Shown: positions 26,985 through 38,720 of the stretch, one piece after another
Layout: each line of letters starts with the position of its first letter
Numbering within the stretch: position 1 is the stretch's first letter
The notes under the pieces: generated by a model
Told to the model about the DNA's origin: nothing
Seen by the model: only the letters and a program-made list of their open reading frames with translations
Database searches by the model: none
Source of the DNA: Mycobacterium persicum
Lineage (GTDB): Bacteria; Actinomycetota; Actinomycetes; Mycobacteriales; Mycobacteriaceae
Length of the DNA: 64,000 bases
Assembly: GCF_002086675.1 (NCBI RefSeq)
Contig: NZ_MVIF01000006.1
Location: 1 to 64,000 of the forward strand
Direction of reading: 5' to 3'
Position numbers and translations under genes: made by a program

Positions 26985-27242
26985 TCAAGCCGTTGTGGCC
27001 GCGTGCTTGTCGACGTAGTTCACCACGTCGGTGAGGGTGCGAAGAGACGCGTAGTCCGACTCGGGAATGTCGACGTGCATCCGTTTGTGGATCCCGAGAA
27101 GGAAGTTCAGCCAGTCCATGGAATCGAGGTCGACTTGATCGCGCAGCAGCACGTCGTCGCGGATGTCGTCGGCGTCGACTTCCGGCGCGATAGTGGTCAA
27201 TACGGACAGCACCGCGTCACGGGTGTTCTGTTGGGTCGTCAT
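26985..27242 (-). CDS. Acyl carrier protein
   Basis: 85 residues from the ATG at 27242. VDLDSMDWLNF carries the 4'-phosphopantetheine attachment Ser41 in a DSxxx motif, and the rest has the acidic four-helix ACP pattern. It is the last gene of a leftward operon and starts 7 bases after the E2 stop. An ACP downstream of a 2-oxoacid dehydrogenase complex is uncommon. Two ketoacyl synthase III-like genes at 46-48 kb are possible partners. It is not the fatty-acid synthase ACP (AcpM) by context. Confidence 0.9.
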   Translation of the reverse strand: MTTQQNTRDAVLSVLTTIAPEVDADDIRDDVLLRDQVDLDSMDWLNFLLGIHKRMHVDIPESDYASLRTLTDVVNYVDKHAATTA

Positions 27243-27249
27243 GTGTGCA

Positions 27250-28461
27250 TCACTTTTCCAAGAGGTCGGGCTGCTGCAGGAATTCATTGATGGCGCTCAG
27301 GAACAGGGCGCCGCGGTGGCCGTCGCTGGCCCGGTGGTCGGCGGCGAGGGTGCCCTGCACGGTGGTGACGACGCGAATGCCGCCGTCGATGACGCAGACC
27401 CGCTGGCTCGGCTTACCGAAGCCGACGATGGCGACCTGCGGTGGGTAGATCACCCCGAAGACCGTGTCGACGCCCTGGTCTCCGAGGTTGGTCACCGTGA
27501 TGGTCGGGTCCGACATCTCCGAGCTCCGCAACGAAAAGGAACGTGCCCGCGCCACCAGATCGGTGAGGTCGCCCATCAACTCGTCGAGCTTCTTGTCGGG
27601 AACGTCATGGATGGCCGGCGCGACCAGCCCACCGCCGCGCAGCGAAATCCCCACGCCGACATGAACACCCGTCGCCGGCTCGAACCCGTCGTCGCGCCAG
27701 AAACCGTTGAACTCGCCGTACCGTTGGGCCGCGAGGCCAACAGCCTTCAACAGCAAAACGGCCGGCAGCACTCGCTCGGTGATGGATCGCTGGGCGTTTC
27801 GCGCGGTCAGCCAGGTCAGCGACTTTTCCATGATGATTTCGTCGGCAAGGTAATAGTGCGGAATCTCGCGCTTGGACCGGCTCATCGCCGCCGCAATGGA
27901 TTTCCGCATCAGCGCGGCGCGGTCGGCCGCCGTCGGCTTGGTGGGAACCTTGGCGGCCGGCTTTTCGGCCGGTTTGGCCGCCGCCGCGTGCTCGACGTCG
28001 TTGATGGTGACCGCCCCTTGGGGACCGGTGCCGGTGACGGCGTCGAGCTCGACGTGCAGTGATTGGGCCAGGCGGCGGGCGGCGGGGGAGACCCAGCGGC
28101 GATGCGGCGGCGGCCCCGGCGGGGTCACCGGCGCCACCCCGGCGCCCGACGGTACCGACACCGGCGCCGGCGCGGCTGCGATCGACGGCCCGGCCCGCTT
28201 GCGCGGTTGTTTGGTCGGTCGCTCACCCGGTTCCAGCAACGTGGCCAACGGGGTTCCCACTTCGACGGTTTCGCCCACCGGCACCAGCAACTCGTTGACG
28301 GTCCCCTCCTGCCAGCACTCGATTTCCACTGCTGCCTTGGTGGTTTCGATGATCGCCACGATCTGTCCGCGGGTCACCTTGTCGCCGGGTTTGACCAGCC
28401 ATTCATTCAGGGTGCCCTCGTCCATGTCGGAGCCGAGTGCGGGCATGGCGAACTCGATCAT
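27250..28461 (-). CDS. 2-oxoacid dehydrogenase complex E2 (dihydrolipoyl acyltransferase)
   Basis: 403 residues. Domains in order: a lipoyl domain at 1-80 with ETTKAAVE (lipoyl Lys42); an Ala/Pro linker; a peripheral-subunit-binding domain around 127-165 ([13 protein letters not shown] ... [13 protein letters not shown]); and the catalytic acyltransferase domain, ending with DHRASDG (the DHRxxDG active site). It transfers an acyl group, probably acetyl, to CoA, or possibly onward to an acceptor such as the adjacent ACP (speculative). It overlaps the E1 beta stop by 4 bases. E3 (lipoamide dehydrogenase) is not encoded here, so the housekeeping enzyme must serve. Confidence 0.94.
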   Translation of the reverse strand: MIEFAMPALGSDMDEGTLNEWLVKPGDKVTRGQIVAIIETTKAAVEIECWQEGTVNELLVPVGETVEVGTPLATLLEPGERPTKQPRKRAGPSIAAAPAPVSVPSGAGVAPVTPPGPPPHRRWVSPAARRLAQSLHVELDAVTGTGPQGAVTINDVEHAAAAKPAEKPAAKVPTKPTAADRAALMRKSIAAAMSRSKREIPHYYLADEIIMEKSLTWLTARNAQRSITERVLPAVLLLKAVGLAAQRYGEFNGFWRDDGFEPATGVHVGVGISLRGGGLVAPAIHDVPDKKLDELMGDLTDLVARARSFSLRSSEMSDPTITVTNLGDQGVDTVFGVIYPPQVAIVGFGKPSQRVCVIDGGIRVVTTVQGTLAADHRASDGHRGALFLSAINEFLQQPDLLEK

Positions 28462-29435
28462 GATTGGTCACCGAACATGTCGTGCACCGCGGCGACGATC
28501 TTGGCGGGCTGCGGCAGCGCTGCCTCTTCCAAGTGCTTGGCATAGGGAATGGGAACTTCCGCGCTGCACACCCGGGCAACCGGTGCATCGAGGTCGTAGA
28601 ACGCCCCCTCCATGATTTGCGCCGAGATTTCTCCGGCCAGGCTGCCGCTGCGCCAGGCTTCGTCGATCACCACCGCGCGATGCGTCTTGCGCACCGATTC
28701 CAGGATGGTGTCGGTGTCCAGCGGTCGCAGCACCCGCAGATCGATGACCTCGCAGTCGATTCCGGCCAGCGACAATTCGTTCGCCGCGTCGAGCGCCTTG
28801 GGGACGCAGCCGCCGTAGGCGATCAGCGTCACGTCGGCGCCGTTGCGGCGCACCGCCGCCCGACAGATATCGGTCGGCTTGAGCACACCGACATCTGCCG
28901 AAGTGTTGTAGAGCTGGACGTGCTCGAAAATGATCACCGGGTCGGGGTCGGCCAAGGCGGGGGCGAGCATGCCGTAGGCGTCCTCGATGGTTGCCGGAGC
29001 CACCACCTTGATGCCCGGAATGTGGGCGTACCAAGGCTCGAGGCTGTGTGAGTGTTGCGCGGCGAGCTGACGTCCGGCCCCGGTCGCCATCCGGACGACG
29101 ATCGGCACCGAGAACTGCCCACCGGACATGTGTCGCAGCGCCGCAGCGGTATTGACGATCTGGTCCAGCGCCAGCAGGCTGAAGTTCACCGTCATGACTT
29201 CGACTATCGGGCGTAATCCATTGAGGGCCGCACCGATCCCGATACCGACGAAACCCAGCTCGGACAGTGGGGTGTCACGTACCCGCTCCGGGCCGAATTC
29301 CTCCAGCAGGCCCTTGGAGGCGGCGTACGTTCCGCCGTAGCGTCCGACGTCCTCACCCATCAGCACGACATGCGGGTCGTTGCTCAGGGCGTCGCGAATG
29401 CCGTCGTGAACCGCGGTTCGATAGCTGGTCTTCAT
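28458..29435 (-). CDS. 2-oxoacid dehydrogenase E1 beta subunit (pyruvate/acetoin type)
   Basis: 325 residues from the ATG at 29435, overlapping E1 alpha by 4 bases. [18 protein letters not shown] near residue 26 and [17 protein letters not shown] near 57 are E1 beta/transketolase-like signatures, and the C-terminal transketolase domain contains [13 protein letters not shown]. It pairs with E1 alpha to make the ThDP-dependent decarboxylase that loads the lipoyl group of E2. Similarity is to acetoin/pyruvate dehydrogenase E1 beta; substrate choice cannot be decided from sequence. The frame extends to 29627 but the ATG at 29435 fits family length. Confidence 0.93.
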   Translation of the reverse strand: MKTSYRTAVHDGIRDALSNDPHVVLMGEDVGRYGGTYAASKGLLEEFGPERVRDTPLSELGFVGIGIGAALNGLRPIVEVMTVNFSLLALDQIVNTAAALRHMSGGQFSVPIVVRMATGAGRQLAAQHSHSLEPWYAHIPGIKVVAPATIEDAYGMLAPALADPDPVIIFEHVQLYNTSADVGVLKPTDICRAAVRRNGADVTLIAYGGCVPKALDAANELSLAGIDCEVIDLRVLRPLDTDTILESVRKTHRAVVIDEAWRSGSLAGEISAQIMEGAFYDLDAPVARVCSAEVPIPYAKHLEEAALPQPAKIVAAVHDMFGDQS

Positions 29436-30435
29436 CGTGTTGGCTCCCAAGTCGATTCGTCGGTTGCGGTGCCGTCTCCGACCGGCGTCAGCACATCCCG
29501 CGCGAGGTCGGCCGGGTCTTCCCAGGTCCCGGCTTCGGCGTAGGCCACCGCGGCCTCGATCTCGCCGGCGGCCGCATCTTCGATCTCCCGGACGTCGTCG
29601 TCGGTGATGGTGCCGTTGTCCAGGCACTGTTGGGTGAACAGCCGGATCGGGTCACGCTCGCGCCACCTCTGGACTTCGGCCTTGTCCCGGTACAGTTCCG
29701 GGTCGAACATCGAATGCGCGCGGAACCGGTAGGTACGGAACTCGATGAAGAACGGGCCACCGGTGTTGCGGACGTGGTCGACACCCCGTTGAGTGGCGTT
29801 GAGGCACGCCTCGACGTCCATCCCGTCCGCGGCCAGCGTCGGAACCCGGTACGACGCCGCCTTGACGGTGAGGTCGGTCTGCGATTGCGCCCGGTCCAAC
29901 GCGGTTCCCATGGCGTAAAGGTTGTTCTCGCACAAGAACAACACCGGCAGATTCCACAGGGCCGCCATGTTCAACGACTCGTGAAAGGCGCCCTCGGCGA
30001 CCGCGCCGTCGCCGAAGTAGCAGGCGGTGACCCGGTTGCGCTTGAGCATCGCGTCGGCGAGCGCGACACCCACCGCCAGCGGCAGGCCGCCGGCCACGAT
30101 CGCGTTGCCACCGTAGAACCGCCTGGACTTGTCGAACAGGTGCATCGACCCGCCGCGGCCGCGCGAGCAGCCCTCCTGCTTGCCGAACATCTCGGCCATG
30201 ATCGAGGTCATCGGGATGCCGCGCAGCAGCGCATGCGCGTGCTCGCGGTAGGTGGCCACCACCGCGTCGTCCTCAGCCAGGGCGCGCAGCGAGCCGGCGG
30301 CCACGGCCTCCTCGCCGACGTAGAGGTGCAGGAATCCCCGAATCTTGGCTGCGCTGTAGAGCTCTGCGCACTTTTCTTCCATCCGACGCACCCGGACCAT
30401 ATCGGCCAGGAGTTCCTGCGCCAGCTTCGTATCGG

Positions 30436-30439
<4 letters not shown>
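29432..30439 (-). CDS. 2-oxoacid dehydrogenase E1 alpha subunit (pyruvate/acetoin type)
   Basis: 335 residues. The thiamine diphosphate motif [20 protein letters not shown] (GDGx24-30NN, ending in CENN) lies near residues 145-175, and [15 protein letters not shown] near 34 and [11 protein letters not shown] near 92 are typical. It decarboxylates the 2-oxoacid. The ATG overlaps the stop of the upstream acyl-CoA synthetase gene by 4 bases, so translation is coupled along the whole operon. Similarity is highest to PDH/acetoin dehydrogenase E1 alpha chains. Confidence 0.93.
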
Positions 30440-32244
<1,805 letters not shown>

Positions 32245-32397
32245 CAATCGTCCTAACGATTCGACACGGCTCAAGCCCAGCGCGAAGCCGGCCTCTGCAT
32301 CGTTTTCATCGTTTTCCCGGGGCCGGCTACCCGATAGAGAAGAAAGTCATCAAGTCCTACTGCCGGTTGTCCTTGGACTCGAACTCCGCGGGCAGGA

Positions 32398-32416
32398 AAG
32401 GGCGGTGACGGCCCTT
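32398..32416. promoter_or_regulatory. Inverted repeat AAGGGC-N7-GCCCTT in the divergent acs/acg region
   Basis: Perfect 6-base arms around a 7-base spacer in the 269-base region between the ligase operon and the nitroreductase. The symmetry and GGGC/GCCC cores loosely resemble a DosR site. Candidate operator serving one or both divergent promoters. Confidence 0.4.
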
Positions 32417-32437
32417 CAAGGCCCAATGCCCGCCGTG

Positions 32438-32457
32438 CCGGGGACCAAGGACTCTGG
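32438..32457 (+). promoter_or_regulatory. DosR-box-like sequence upstream of Acg-like gene
   Basis: CCGGGGACCAAGGACTCTGG matches the consensus TTSGGGACTWWAGTCCCSAA at about 11 of 20 positions by hand, with the GGGGAC core intact. It lies about 57 bases before the nitroreductase start. A related TGTCCTTGGACTC sits at 32368-32380. Confidence 0.45.
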
Positions 32458-32513
32458 CGTCGGCTCCCAGCCTCGACGAAAGTCGAAGTCAGATCACAAG
32501 GCAGGTGAATGCG

Positions 32514-33494
32514 ATGACCCAAGCGACGGTCGACACCGAGGTAATCACCAAGGCCGTGGAGTTGGCGTGCCATGCTCCCTCACTGCACAACAGCCAGCCG
32601 TGGCGGTGGTTGGCGGGCAGCACGGCCGTCGATTTGTTCCTCGATCCGCACCGATTGGTGACCTCGGCAGACAGTTCGGGTCGCGAAGCGGTGATCAGTT
32701 GCGGTGCGTTGCTCGATCACTTTCAGGTCGCCATGGCCGCCGCCGGGTGGAACGCGGCCGTCGACCTTTTTCCCAACCCCAATGATCTGGACCACCTGGC
32801 CTCGATCGACTTCGCCTCGATGGACTATGTCACCCAACCCCGGCGTGACCGGGCCGAGGCGATATTGCGTCGTCGAACCGACCGGCGTCCGTTCCGGGCG
32901 CCCAGCGACTGGGCGTCAGTGGAATCCGTGCTGCGCAGTTCCTTCGAAAACGACGGGATCGAGCTGGCGGTATTGACCGACGAGGCGCGGCCCCGGCTCG
33001 CCGAGGCGTCGCGGCTCACCGAGGCGCTGCGCCGCTACGACGACTCGTACCATCATGAATTGGCTTGGTGGACAGCGCCTTCCAGGGAATCGGAAGGGAT
33101 ACCCGAAAGCGCGCTGGCGTCCGGATCGGCGGCTCGGGCGGTGGCTGTGAATCGCCGGTTTCCCGCTGACTGGCACAGCGAGCGCAGTTCGGCCAGCAGG
33201 GCCGATCAAGCCAGAATCGTGGTGCTGTCGACGCCCGGCGACACGCGCGCCGACGCCCTCGATTGCGGTCGGGCGCTGTCGGCCGTATTGCTGGAGTGCA
33301 CCCTTGCCGGATTGGCGACCTGTCCGGTCACCCATCTCACCGAGATCGCAGCCAGTCGCGCCATCGTCGGCGATCTCACCAGCAGCCCGGCGGTACCTCA
33401 GGTGTTGATCCGGGTCGGTGTGGCCCCTGCCGGCGAGGTTCCGCCGCCCACACCGCGGCGACCGTTGCGCGACGTGCTGGAGTTTCGCCGCTGA
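32514..33494 (+). CDS. Acg-like nitroreductase family protein, paralogue 2
   Basis: 326 residues from the ATG at 32514, chosen over the GTG nine bases earlier because GCAGG sits at good spacing. HAPSLHNSQPWRW near residue 22, RRRTDRRPF and TCPVTHLTEIAASR place it in the Rv2032/Rv3131 family of divergent nitroreductases induced by hypoxia and NO. In M. tuberculosis acg (Rv2032) is divergent from hspX; here the gene is upstream of the small protein and hspX on the same strand. Enzymatic role unknown. Confidence 0.9.
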   Translation: MTQATVDTEVITKAVELACHAPSLHNSQPWRWLAGSTAVDLFLDPHRLVTSADSSGREAVISCGALLDHFQVAMAAAGWNAAVDLFPNPNDLDHLASIDFASMDYVTQPRRDRAEAILRRRTDRRPFRAPSDWASVESVLRSSFENDGIELAVLTDEARPRLAEASRLTEALRRYDDSYHHELAWWTAPSRESEGIPESALASGSAARAVAVNRRFPADWHSERSSASRADQARIVVLSTPGDTRADALDCGRALSAVLLECTLAGLATCPVTHLTEIAASRAIVGDLTSSPAVPQVLIRVGVAPAGEVPPPTPRRPLRDVLEFRR

Positions 33495-33540
33495 ATCATG
33501 GCGATGGCCCGGCAGGTCAGTCCGCACCGGTTACCGATCA

Positions 33541-33560
33541 CAGGTGACTTCCGGCCCTAT
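33541..33560 (+). promoter_or_regulatory. DosR-box-like sequence upstream of the small gene and hspX
   Basis: CAGGTGACTTCCGGCCCTAT matches the DosR consensus at about 12 of 20 positions by hand, keeping GACT and the GCCC half. It is about 90 bases before the ATG at 33652, the start of a likely transcript including hspX. Confidence 0.5.
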
Positions 33561-33651
33561 GCCCCGGCCGCAAAGCACCGAATCATTGGGCCAACCCGGC
33601 GAATCGACGAAAGCCGCGTGCACGCACAAAGAAAATACAAAGGATATTGGT

Positions 33652-33966
33652 ATGGGTTCTCCGCTGGGAAACGCTCCGCTATTGACAGATTCCGATCTCG
33701 ATGCGCTGGCGGTGCAGTTCCTCAACTCGGCATATGCCGACCACAACAAATATTCCGAGTGGCCGCTGGATCGGCGGATCGAGGGTTTTCTGCTTCGCCG
33801 GGTACTTGTCCGTCTCGCCGAAGACGGCGACGCATATGACCTGATCCTGGACCGCGTCATGGCCTACCTGGGGGCAGCGCACCGCCGAGGTCCCGGCACC
33901 GGCGGCAGAGCGGACGAACGGCCCCGCCGGCCCGGGACTTCGGTCCCTATCGGCGGCCCGGATTGA
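33652..33966 (+). CDS. Small conserved-looking protein upstream of hspX
   Basis: 104 residues from the ATG at 33652 with AAAGGA upstream. Helical N-terminal part (LLTDSDLDALAVQFLNSAYAD, then WPLDRRIEGFLLRRVL and YDLILDRVMAYL) and a disordered Pro/Arg/Gly-rich tail. No domain recognised. About 50 bases separate it from hspX, so it is probably its co-transcribed leader gene and a member of the dormancy set. Confidence 0.75.
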   Translation: MGSPLGNAPLLTDSDLDALAVQFLNSAYADHNKYSEWPLDRRIEGFLLRRVLVRLAEDGDAYDLILDRVMAYLGAAHRRGPGTGGRADERPRRPGTSVPIGGPD

Positions 33967-34018
33967 CTGGTCGGATAGAAATCGCCACCACGACGAGTCG
34001 AAAACAAAGGAGATAATC

Positions 34019-34450
34019 ATGACTTCTTTCTCCGTGCAGCGCCGGCCCAGGTCACTGTTCCCGGACTTTTCCGAACTGCTCGCCGGCTTTCCGTCGTTTG
34101 CCGGCCCGCGTTTGGCCGCCGAAAGCCGGCTGATGCCGCTCGAGGACGAATTGAAGGACGGCCGCTATGAGGTGCGCGCCGAAATCCCGGGTGTCGACCC
34201 GGCAACGGACATCGACATCACCGTGCACGACGGGCGGCTGACCATCAAGGCCGAACGAACCGAGAAGAAAGAATTCGACGGCCGGTCGGAATTCTCCTAC
34301 GGCTCATTCGTTCGGACCGTCGCGTTGCCGGCCGGCGCCGACGAAGACACCATTGAGGCCAGCTACGACAAAGGCATCCTCACCGTCTCCGTTGCCGTGT
34401 CAGACGCCAAGCCTGCCGAGCGCCGGATTCCAATCCAGCGCGCGAACTGA
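34019..34450 (+). CDS. hspX: Alpha-crystallin small heat-shock protein (Hsp20/HspX)
   Basis: 143 residues, ATG at 34019 with AAAGGAG. The protein reads along the length of M. tuberculosis HspX (Rv2031c, 16-kDa antigen): PRSLFPDFSELLAGFPSFAG, then DGRYEVRAEIPGVDP, KAERTEKKEFDGRSEF, YGSFVRTVALP and YDKGILTVSVAVS, the alpha-crystallin domain with its conserved G-x-L. An ATP-independent holdase chaperone, one of the most strongly induced DosR targets in tuberculosis bacilli. The next gene begins 16 bases after its stop. Confidence 0.96.
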   Translation: MTSFSVQRRPRSLFPDFSELLAGFPSFAGPRLAAESRLMPLEDELKDGRYEVRAEIPGVDPATDIDITVHDGRLTIKAERTEKKEFDGRSEFSYGSFVRTVALPAGADEDTIEASYDKGILTVSVAVSDAKPAERRIPIQRAN

Positions 34451-34466
34451 CTGAGCGCCAACCGCC

Positions 34467-36509
34467 ATGACCAGCTCAGCAAAGACCACCCGGCACGCGC
34501 CGCGGCGGGTATTCCGCGATCGCGGGGAGGCCGGCCGGGTGCTGGCAAGTCTGTTGAGTGCCTACCGCGACCACGGGGACGTGATCGTGCTGGGCCTGGC
34601 GCGGGGCGGCATACCCGTCGCCTGGGAGGTGGCGGCGGCGCTGCACGCTCCGCTGGACGCCTTCATCGTCCGTAAGCTCGGCGTTCCCGGCCACGAAGAG
34701 TTTGCCCTGGGCGCACTGGCAAGCGGTGGCCGTGTCGACGTCAACGACGATGTGGTGCGGGGGTTGCGGATCACGCCGCAGCAACTGCGCGACATCGCCG
34801 AGCGCGAAGGCCGCGAGTTGGTCCGCCGCGAGGCCATTTATCGCGCGGGCCGCCCGCCGCTCGACGTCGCCGGCAAGACGGTGATCCTGGTCGACGATGG
34901 GTTGGCCACCGGCGCAAGCATGTTCGCGGCGGTGCAGGCGCTGCGCGAAGCCGAGCCCGAGCAGATCGTGATTGCGGTGCCGGCCGCCCCGGAATCCACC
35001 TGCCGGGAGTTCGCCGGCATCGTCGACGACGTCGTGTGCGCCTCCATGCCCACCCCGTTTCTGGCGGTCGGTGAGTCATTCTGGGACTTTCGCCAGGTCA
35101 CCGACGAGGAGGTCCGCCGACTGTTGGCCACCCCGACCTCGGGCATCTCGGTGATCAAACCCGCGGCGCCGACAGCCGCCGAAGTGATCAACAGCGTGGC
35201 CATCGACGCTCCCGGCGGGGTGCCACCATCCGAAACGCTGGAAGAGCTGATCGGCGACGCCCGGATCGTGTTGATCGGCGAAAGCTCGCACGGCACCCAC
35301 GAGTTCTACGCGGCCCGGGCCGCCATCACGAAATGGCTGATCGAGGAGAAGGGCTTCTGCGCCGTTGCCGCGGAGGCGGACTGGCCCGACGCCTACCGGG
35401 TGAATCGGTATGTGCGCGGTCTGGGCGAGGACCGCAGCGCCGCAGCAGCGTTGAGCGGCTTCGAGCGCTTTCCGGCCTGGATGTGGCGCAACGTCGTGGT
35501 CCGCGACTTTGTCGACTGGCTGCGCGCGCGCAACCAGCGGCACCAATCGAATGGTCGACGGCAAGCCGGTTTCTACGGCCTGGACCTGTACAGCCTGCAC
35601 CGTTCGACGCACGAAGTGATCCGCTTCCTCGACAAGGTGGACCCCACCGCGGCGGCTCGGGCACGCGCCCGTTACGCCTGCTTTGACCACACCTCCGCCG
35701 ACGACGGTCAGGCTTACGGGTACGCGGCGGCATTCGGCGCCGGCCCGTCGTGCGAACGTCAAGCCATCGAGCAATTGGTCGATCTGCAGCGCCACCTGCT
35801 CAGCTATGCGCGCCGGGACGGGCTGCTCGCCGAAGACGAAGCGTTCTACGCCAAACAGAATGCGCAGACGGTACGCAACGCGGAGGTGTACTACCGCGCG
35901 ATGTTCAGCGGGCGGGTCACCTCATGGAATTTGCGCGATCAGCACATGGCCCAGACCCTGGACGCGCTGCTGAAACACCTCGACCGCCACGACGATGTCC
36001 CGCCGGCCCGGATCGTGGTGTGGGCACACAATTCTCACGTCGGGGACGCCCGGGCCACCGAAGTATGGGCCGACGGGCAGCTCACCCTCGGTCAACTTGT
36101 TCGGCAGCGATACGGTGACGAGTCGCGTCTGATCGGGCTGTGCACCTACTCCGGCACGGTGACCGCTGCCAGCGAATGGGGCGGCATCGCCGAACGCAAG
36201 GTGGTCCGACCCGCACTCAACGGAAGCGTCGAGCAACTACTTCACGAGACCGGGCGCAATGCCTTCCTGGTGTCACCGCAGATAACCCCGGAAGCCGCGG
36301 ACCCGCTCAGCGTCGTGCGGCTGGGACGTGCCATCGGGGTGATCTACCTGCCTGCAACCGAACGGCAAAGCCACTACTTCCACGTCCGCCCCGCCGATCA
36401 GTTCGACGCGATGATCCACATCGACAAGACCCGTGCGCTCGAACCTCTCGAGACCACCAGTTTGTGGATCGCCGGCGAGACACCGGAAACCTACCCGAGT
36501 GGCCTGTAG
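34467..36509 (+). CDS. Phosphoribosyltransferase-erythromycin esterase fusion (Rv2030c-like)
   Basis: 680 residues. N-terminal PRTase fold (about 15-225) with the PRPP motif [14 protein letters not shown] near 137-150. C-terminal erythromycin-esterase-like domain (about 265-675) with [28 protein letters not shown] and [12 protein letters not shown], carrying the conserved His/Glu residues of that family. The same fusion occurs as Rv2030c next to hspX and pfkB in M. tuberculosis, a DosR target of unknown substrate. Start ATG at 34467 lies 16 bases after hspX, and 27 bases separate it from pfkB, so one operon is likely. Confidence 0.92.
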   Translation: MTSSAKTTRHAPRRVFRDRGEAGRVLASLLSAYRDHGDVIVLGLARGGIPVAWEVAAALHAPLDAFIVRKLGVPGHEEFALGALASGGRVDVNDDVVRGLRITPQQLRDIAEREGRELVRREAIYRAGRPPLDVAGKTVILVDDGLATGASMFAAVQALREAEPEQIVIAVPAAPESTCREFAGIVDDVVCASMPTPFLAVGESFWDFRQVTDEEVRRLLATPTSGISVIKPAAPTAAEVINSVAIDAPGGVPPSETLEELIGDARIVLIGESSHGTHEFYAARAAITKWLIEEKGFCAVAAEADWPDAYRVNRYVRGLGEDRSAAAALSGFERFPAWMWRNVVVRDFVDWLRARNQRHQSNGRRQAGFYGLDLYSLHRSTHEVIRFLDKVDPTAAARARARYACFDHTSADDGQAYGYAAAFGAGPSCERQAIEQLVDLQRHLLSYARRDGLLAEDEAFYAKQNAQTVRNAEVYYRAMFSGRVTSWNLRDQHMAQTLDALLKHLDRHDDVPPARIVVWAHNSHVGDARATEVWADGQLTLGQLVRQRYGDESRLIGLCTYSGTVTAASEWGGIAERKVVRPALNGSVEQLLHETGRNAFLVSPQITPEAADPLSVVRLGRAIGVIYLPATERQSHYFHVRPADQFDAMIHIDKTRALEPLETTSLWIAGETPETYPSGL

Positions 36510-36536
36510 CCGCCGGTCCGAGCCGAGTCAACGGAC

Positions 36537-37538
36537 ATGACGAAGGCGGCCGAGCCGGCCCAGCCAGTGGCAACCGGACCGCGAATCGTCACGTTGACCA
36601 TGAATCCGGCGCTCGACATCACCACCAGCGTCGACGTCGTCCGGCCGACCGAGAAACTGCGCTGTTCGGCAACCCGTTACGACCCGGGCGGCGGCGGGAT
36701 CAACGTCGCCCGGGTCGCGCAGGTCCTCGGCGGGTCGGTGTTTGCGGTGTTTCCCGCGGGCGGGTCGCATGGTGGGCTTCTGGTGCGGCTGCTCAGCGAC
36801 GAGAGGTTGCCCTGTGCGCACATCCCGATCGCCGCGTCGACGCGGGAAAGCTTCACCGTCAACGAGATCACCACCGGCCGGCAGTACCGGTTCGTGCTTC
36901 CGGGACCCCAACTGACATCGGCGGACCAGCAGCGATGTCTTCAGGAATTGCGGTTTGCCGCGCGTTCCGCCGAATTCGTGGTGGCTAGCGGCAGTCTGCC
37001 GCCGGGGGTACCCGCTGATTACTACCAGCGGGTTGCCGATGTCTGCCGTCAGCTCGATGCCAGGTTCGTGCTGGACACCTCCGGTGGCGGCCTGCGGCAC
37101 ATCTGTCACGGAGTCTTCCTGCTTAAGGCAAGCGTGCGAGAACTCCAGGAGTGCGCCGGTCGGGAGCTGGTCACCGAGTCCGCGCAATTGGGTGCAGCCC
37201 GTGAGCTGATCGACCGCGGTCTTGCGCAAGCCGTGGTGGTGTCGCTGGGATCGCACGGCGCGCTGCTGACCACACGCGACACCAGTGAGCGGTTTTCGGC
37301 GGTTCCGATGGGACACGGAAGCGGCGTCGGGGCTGGCGACGCCATGGTTGCCGCGATCACGGTGGGCCTATGCCGCGGCTGGTCGCTGGCCGAGGCGGTT
37401 CGGTTGGGGATTGCGGCGGGCGCGGCAATGCTGCTGACACCGGGTACGGCGGCCTGTGAGCGGGCGGATGTGGAGAGGTTGTTCGAGCAGGTTGGCCAAC
37501 CTTCGGAAGTCAGCGACGCGGCCGCCGGCGCGATGTGA
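36537..37538 (+). CDS. pfkB: 6-phosphofructokinase-type sugar kinase PfkB
   Basis: 333 residues. PfkB/ribokinase family: LTMNPALDITTSVD at residue 20, YDPGGGGINVARVAQVLGG near 45, and GVGAGDAMVAAI near 263, the anion hole with catalytic Asp. It phosphorylates fructose-6-phosphate or a related sugar phosphate; the homologue Rv2029c is in the DosR regulon beside hspX. It is the third gene after hspX and ends about 140 bases before the universal stress protein gene. Confidence 0.93.
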   Translation: MTKAAEPAQPVATGPRIVTLTMNPALDITTSVDVVRPTEKLRCSATRYDPGGGGINVARVAQVLGGSVFAVFPAGGSHGGLLVRLLSDERLPCAHIPIAASTRESFTVNEITTGRQYRFVLPGPQLTSADQQRCLQELRFAARSAEFVVASGSLPPGVPADYYQRVADVCRQLDARFVLDTSGGGLRHICHGVFLLKASVRELQECAGRELVTESAQLGAARELIDRGLAQAVVVSLGSHGALLTTRDTSERFSAVPMGHGSGVGAGDAMVAAITVGLCRGWSLAEAVRLGIAAGAAMLLTPGTAACERADVERLFEQVGQPSEVSDAAAGAM

Positions 37539-37575
37539 TCGTGAGTGTTCGACGTGGAATTCTCGGCGGAAATCG

Positions 37576-37595
37576 CCCGGGACGAACGGCATACC
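37576..37595 (+). promoter_or_regulatory. DosR-box-like site 1 upstream of usp-devR-devS
   Basis: CCCGGGACGAACGGCATACC keeps the GGGAC core; about 10 of 20 consensus positions match by hand. It is spaced 23 bases from site 2, about two helical turns, as DosR sites often are. Confidence 0.45.
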
Positions 37596-37598
37596 AAG

Positions 37599-37618
37599 CT
37601 AAGGCCGAACGGCCCCTG
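37599..37618 (+). promoter_or_regulatory. DosR-box-like site 2 upstream of usp-devR-devS
   Basis: CTAAGGCCGAACGGCCCCTG matches about 11 of 20 consensus positions, including the C-rich right half, and is itself nearly symmetric (GGCCGAACGGCC). About 60 bases before the usp start; a likely autoregulatory site for devR. Confidence 0.5.
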
Positions 37619-37679
37619 CCCACAGAGCCGATTCCGCAATAGCCTGATAGTGAGCGGGTCGAAATAGTCAGGAGCCGAC

Positions 37680-38450
37680 ATGTCGCAGCCGGACCCGAAG
37701 TCGGTGGTCGTGGCCGTCAACGGCTCACCAGCCGCGGTCAACGCCGCCAAGTGGGCGATCGCAGAGGCAAGGGGCCGGCAGTTGCCGCTTCGCCTGGTTT
37801 ATGTCATTCCCGCCCATGATGCGCCGGGCGGGTCGGCGCAGAACTGCGAGTGGGAGCTCGAACGCGCCGAGCGGGCGCTGTACCAGGCGGACGGGGCCAT
37901 CCAGGGCGAAGGCCGACCGGTCGAGACCGAAACCGCTATCCTGTCCGGCGATCCGGCGCAGGTGTTGATCGGTGAATCCCGCGGCGCCGCCTTGATCTGC
38001 GTCGGCACCGCGCGTCGGGGCAGGGCTGCCGACGGCTTGCTGGGCCCGACCGCCGCGGCGTTGGTGACGGGCGCACACTGCCCGGTCGCGATAGTCCGGA
38101 CCAATCCTGACGGCTCGCCCACCAAGCTGGGTGTGATCGCCGTCGTCCTCAACGACGAAGCCGACAACGACGAAGTCGTGCACCAGGCGATGGAAGAGGG
38201 GCGGCGCCGGCACGCCACGGTGCGCCAGATAGATCGCCGGCTCAACAGCTGGGTCCGCCGCTATCCGGACGTGCCCGTCCAGATCGTTGCCGCGGGCACC
38301 GGCGCGAAGGCCGCCGAGCGCCACGGCAGCTCGATCGACCTGGCCGTTGTCGGCGAGACCGACGCCGAACAGCTCCCGGAACTGGCTACTCCCAATTGCC
38401 ATCCGATTCTGGGTTATCCCGATTGCTCGATCCTGGTAGTGCGGCACTAA
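37680..38450 (+). CDS. Universal stress protein (Rv2028c/Rv3134c-like)
   Basis: 256 residues, ATG at 37680 with CAGGAG. The N-terminal UspA domain (1-140) starts VVVAVNGSPAAVNAAKWAI and contains a variant of the ATP-binding G-x2-G-x9-G(S/T) loop (GTARRGRAADGLLGPTAAAL). The C-terminal half is a divergent Usp-like domain without the loop. The gene precedes devR, as Rv3134c precedes devR in M. tuberculosis, where the three genes are co-expressed from DosR sites. The gap to devR is about 270 bases, so devR may also have its own promoter. Confidence 0.91.
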   Translation: MSQPDPKSVVVAVNGSPAAVNAAKWAIAEARGRQLPLRLVYVIPAHDAPGGSAQNCEWELERAERALYQADGAIQGEGRPVETETAILSGDPAQVLIGESRGAALICVGTARRGRAADGLLGPTAAALVTGAHCPVAIVRTNPDGSPTKLGVIAVVLNDEADNDEVVHQAMEEGRRRHATVRQIDRRLNSWVRRYPDVPVQIVAAGTGAKAAERHGSSIDLAVVGETDAEQLPELATPNCHPILGYPDCSILVVRH

Positions 38451-38720
38451 AATCCGATCGGGTGCCCGCCGCGCCCCGAATTTCCTTCTGTGCCAACCGG
38501 ATTGTCGCTTGCCCCGGGAAGTGGACACCCGTCGGCCACGTCGTCTTCGGCGGCGGCAGGTAGCGCTGCGACACCGGGGTTACGGTTACGCGCCGATCGG
38601 TCCGGGTCGGCGCAAAGCACACGAACCAGATGCCAACCGACATCGCCGTCCAATATCGGCAATAGTGGCAAAAGTGGGGAATAGTTGGAAAATAGTGCGG
38701 TCAGGGTGAAAGGACTCGCA

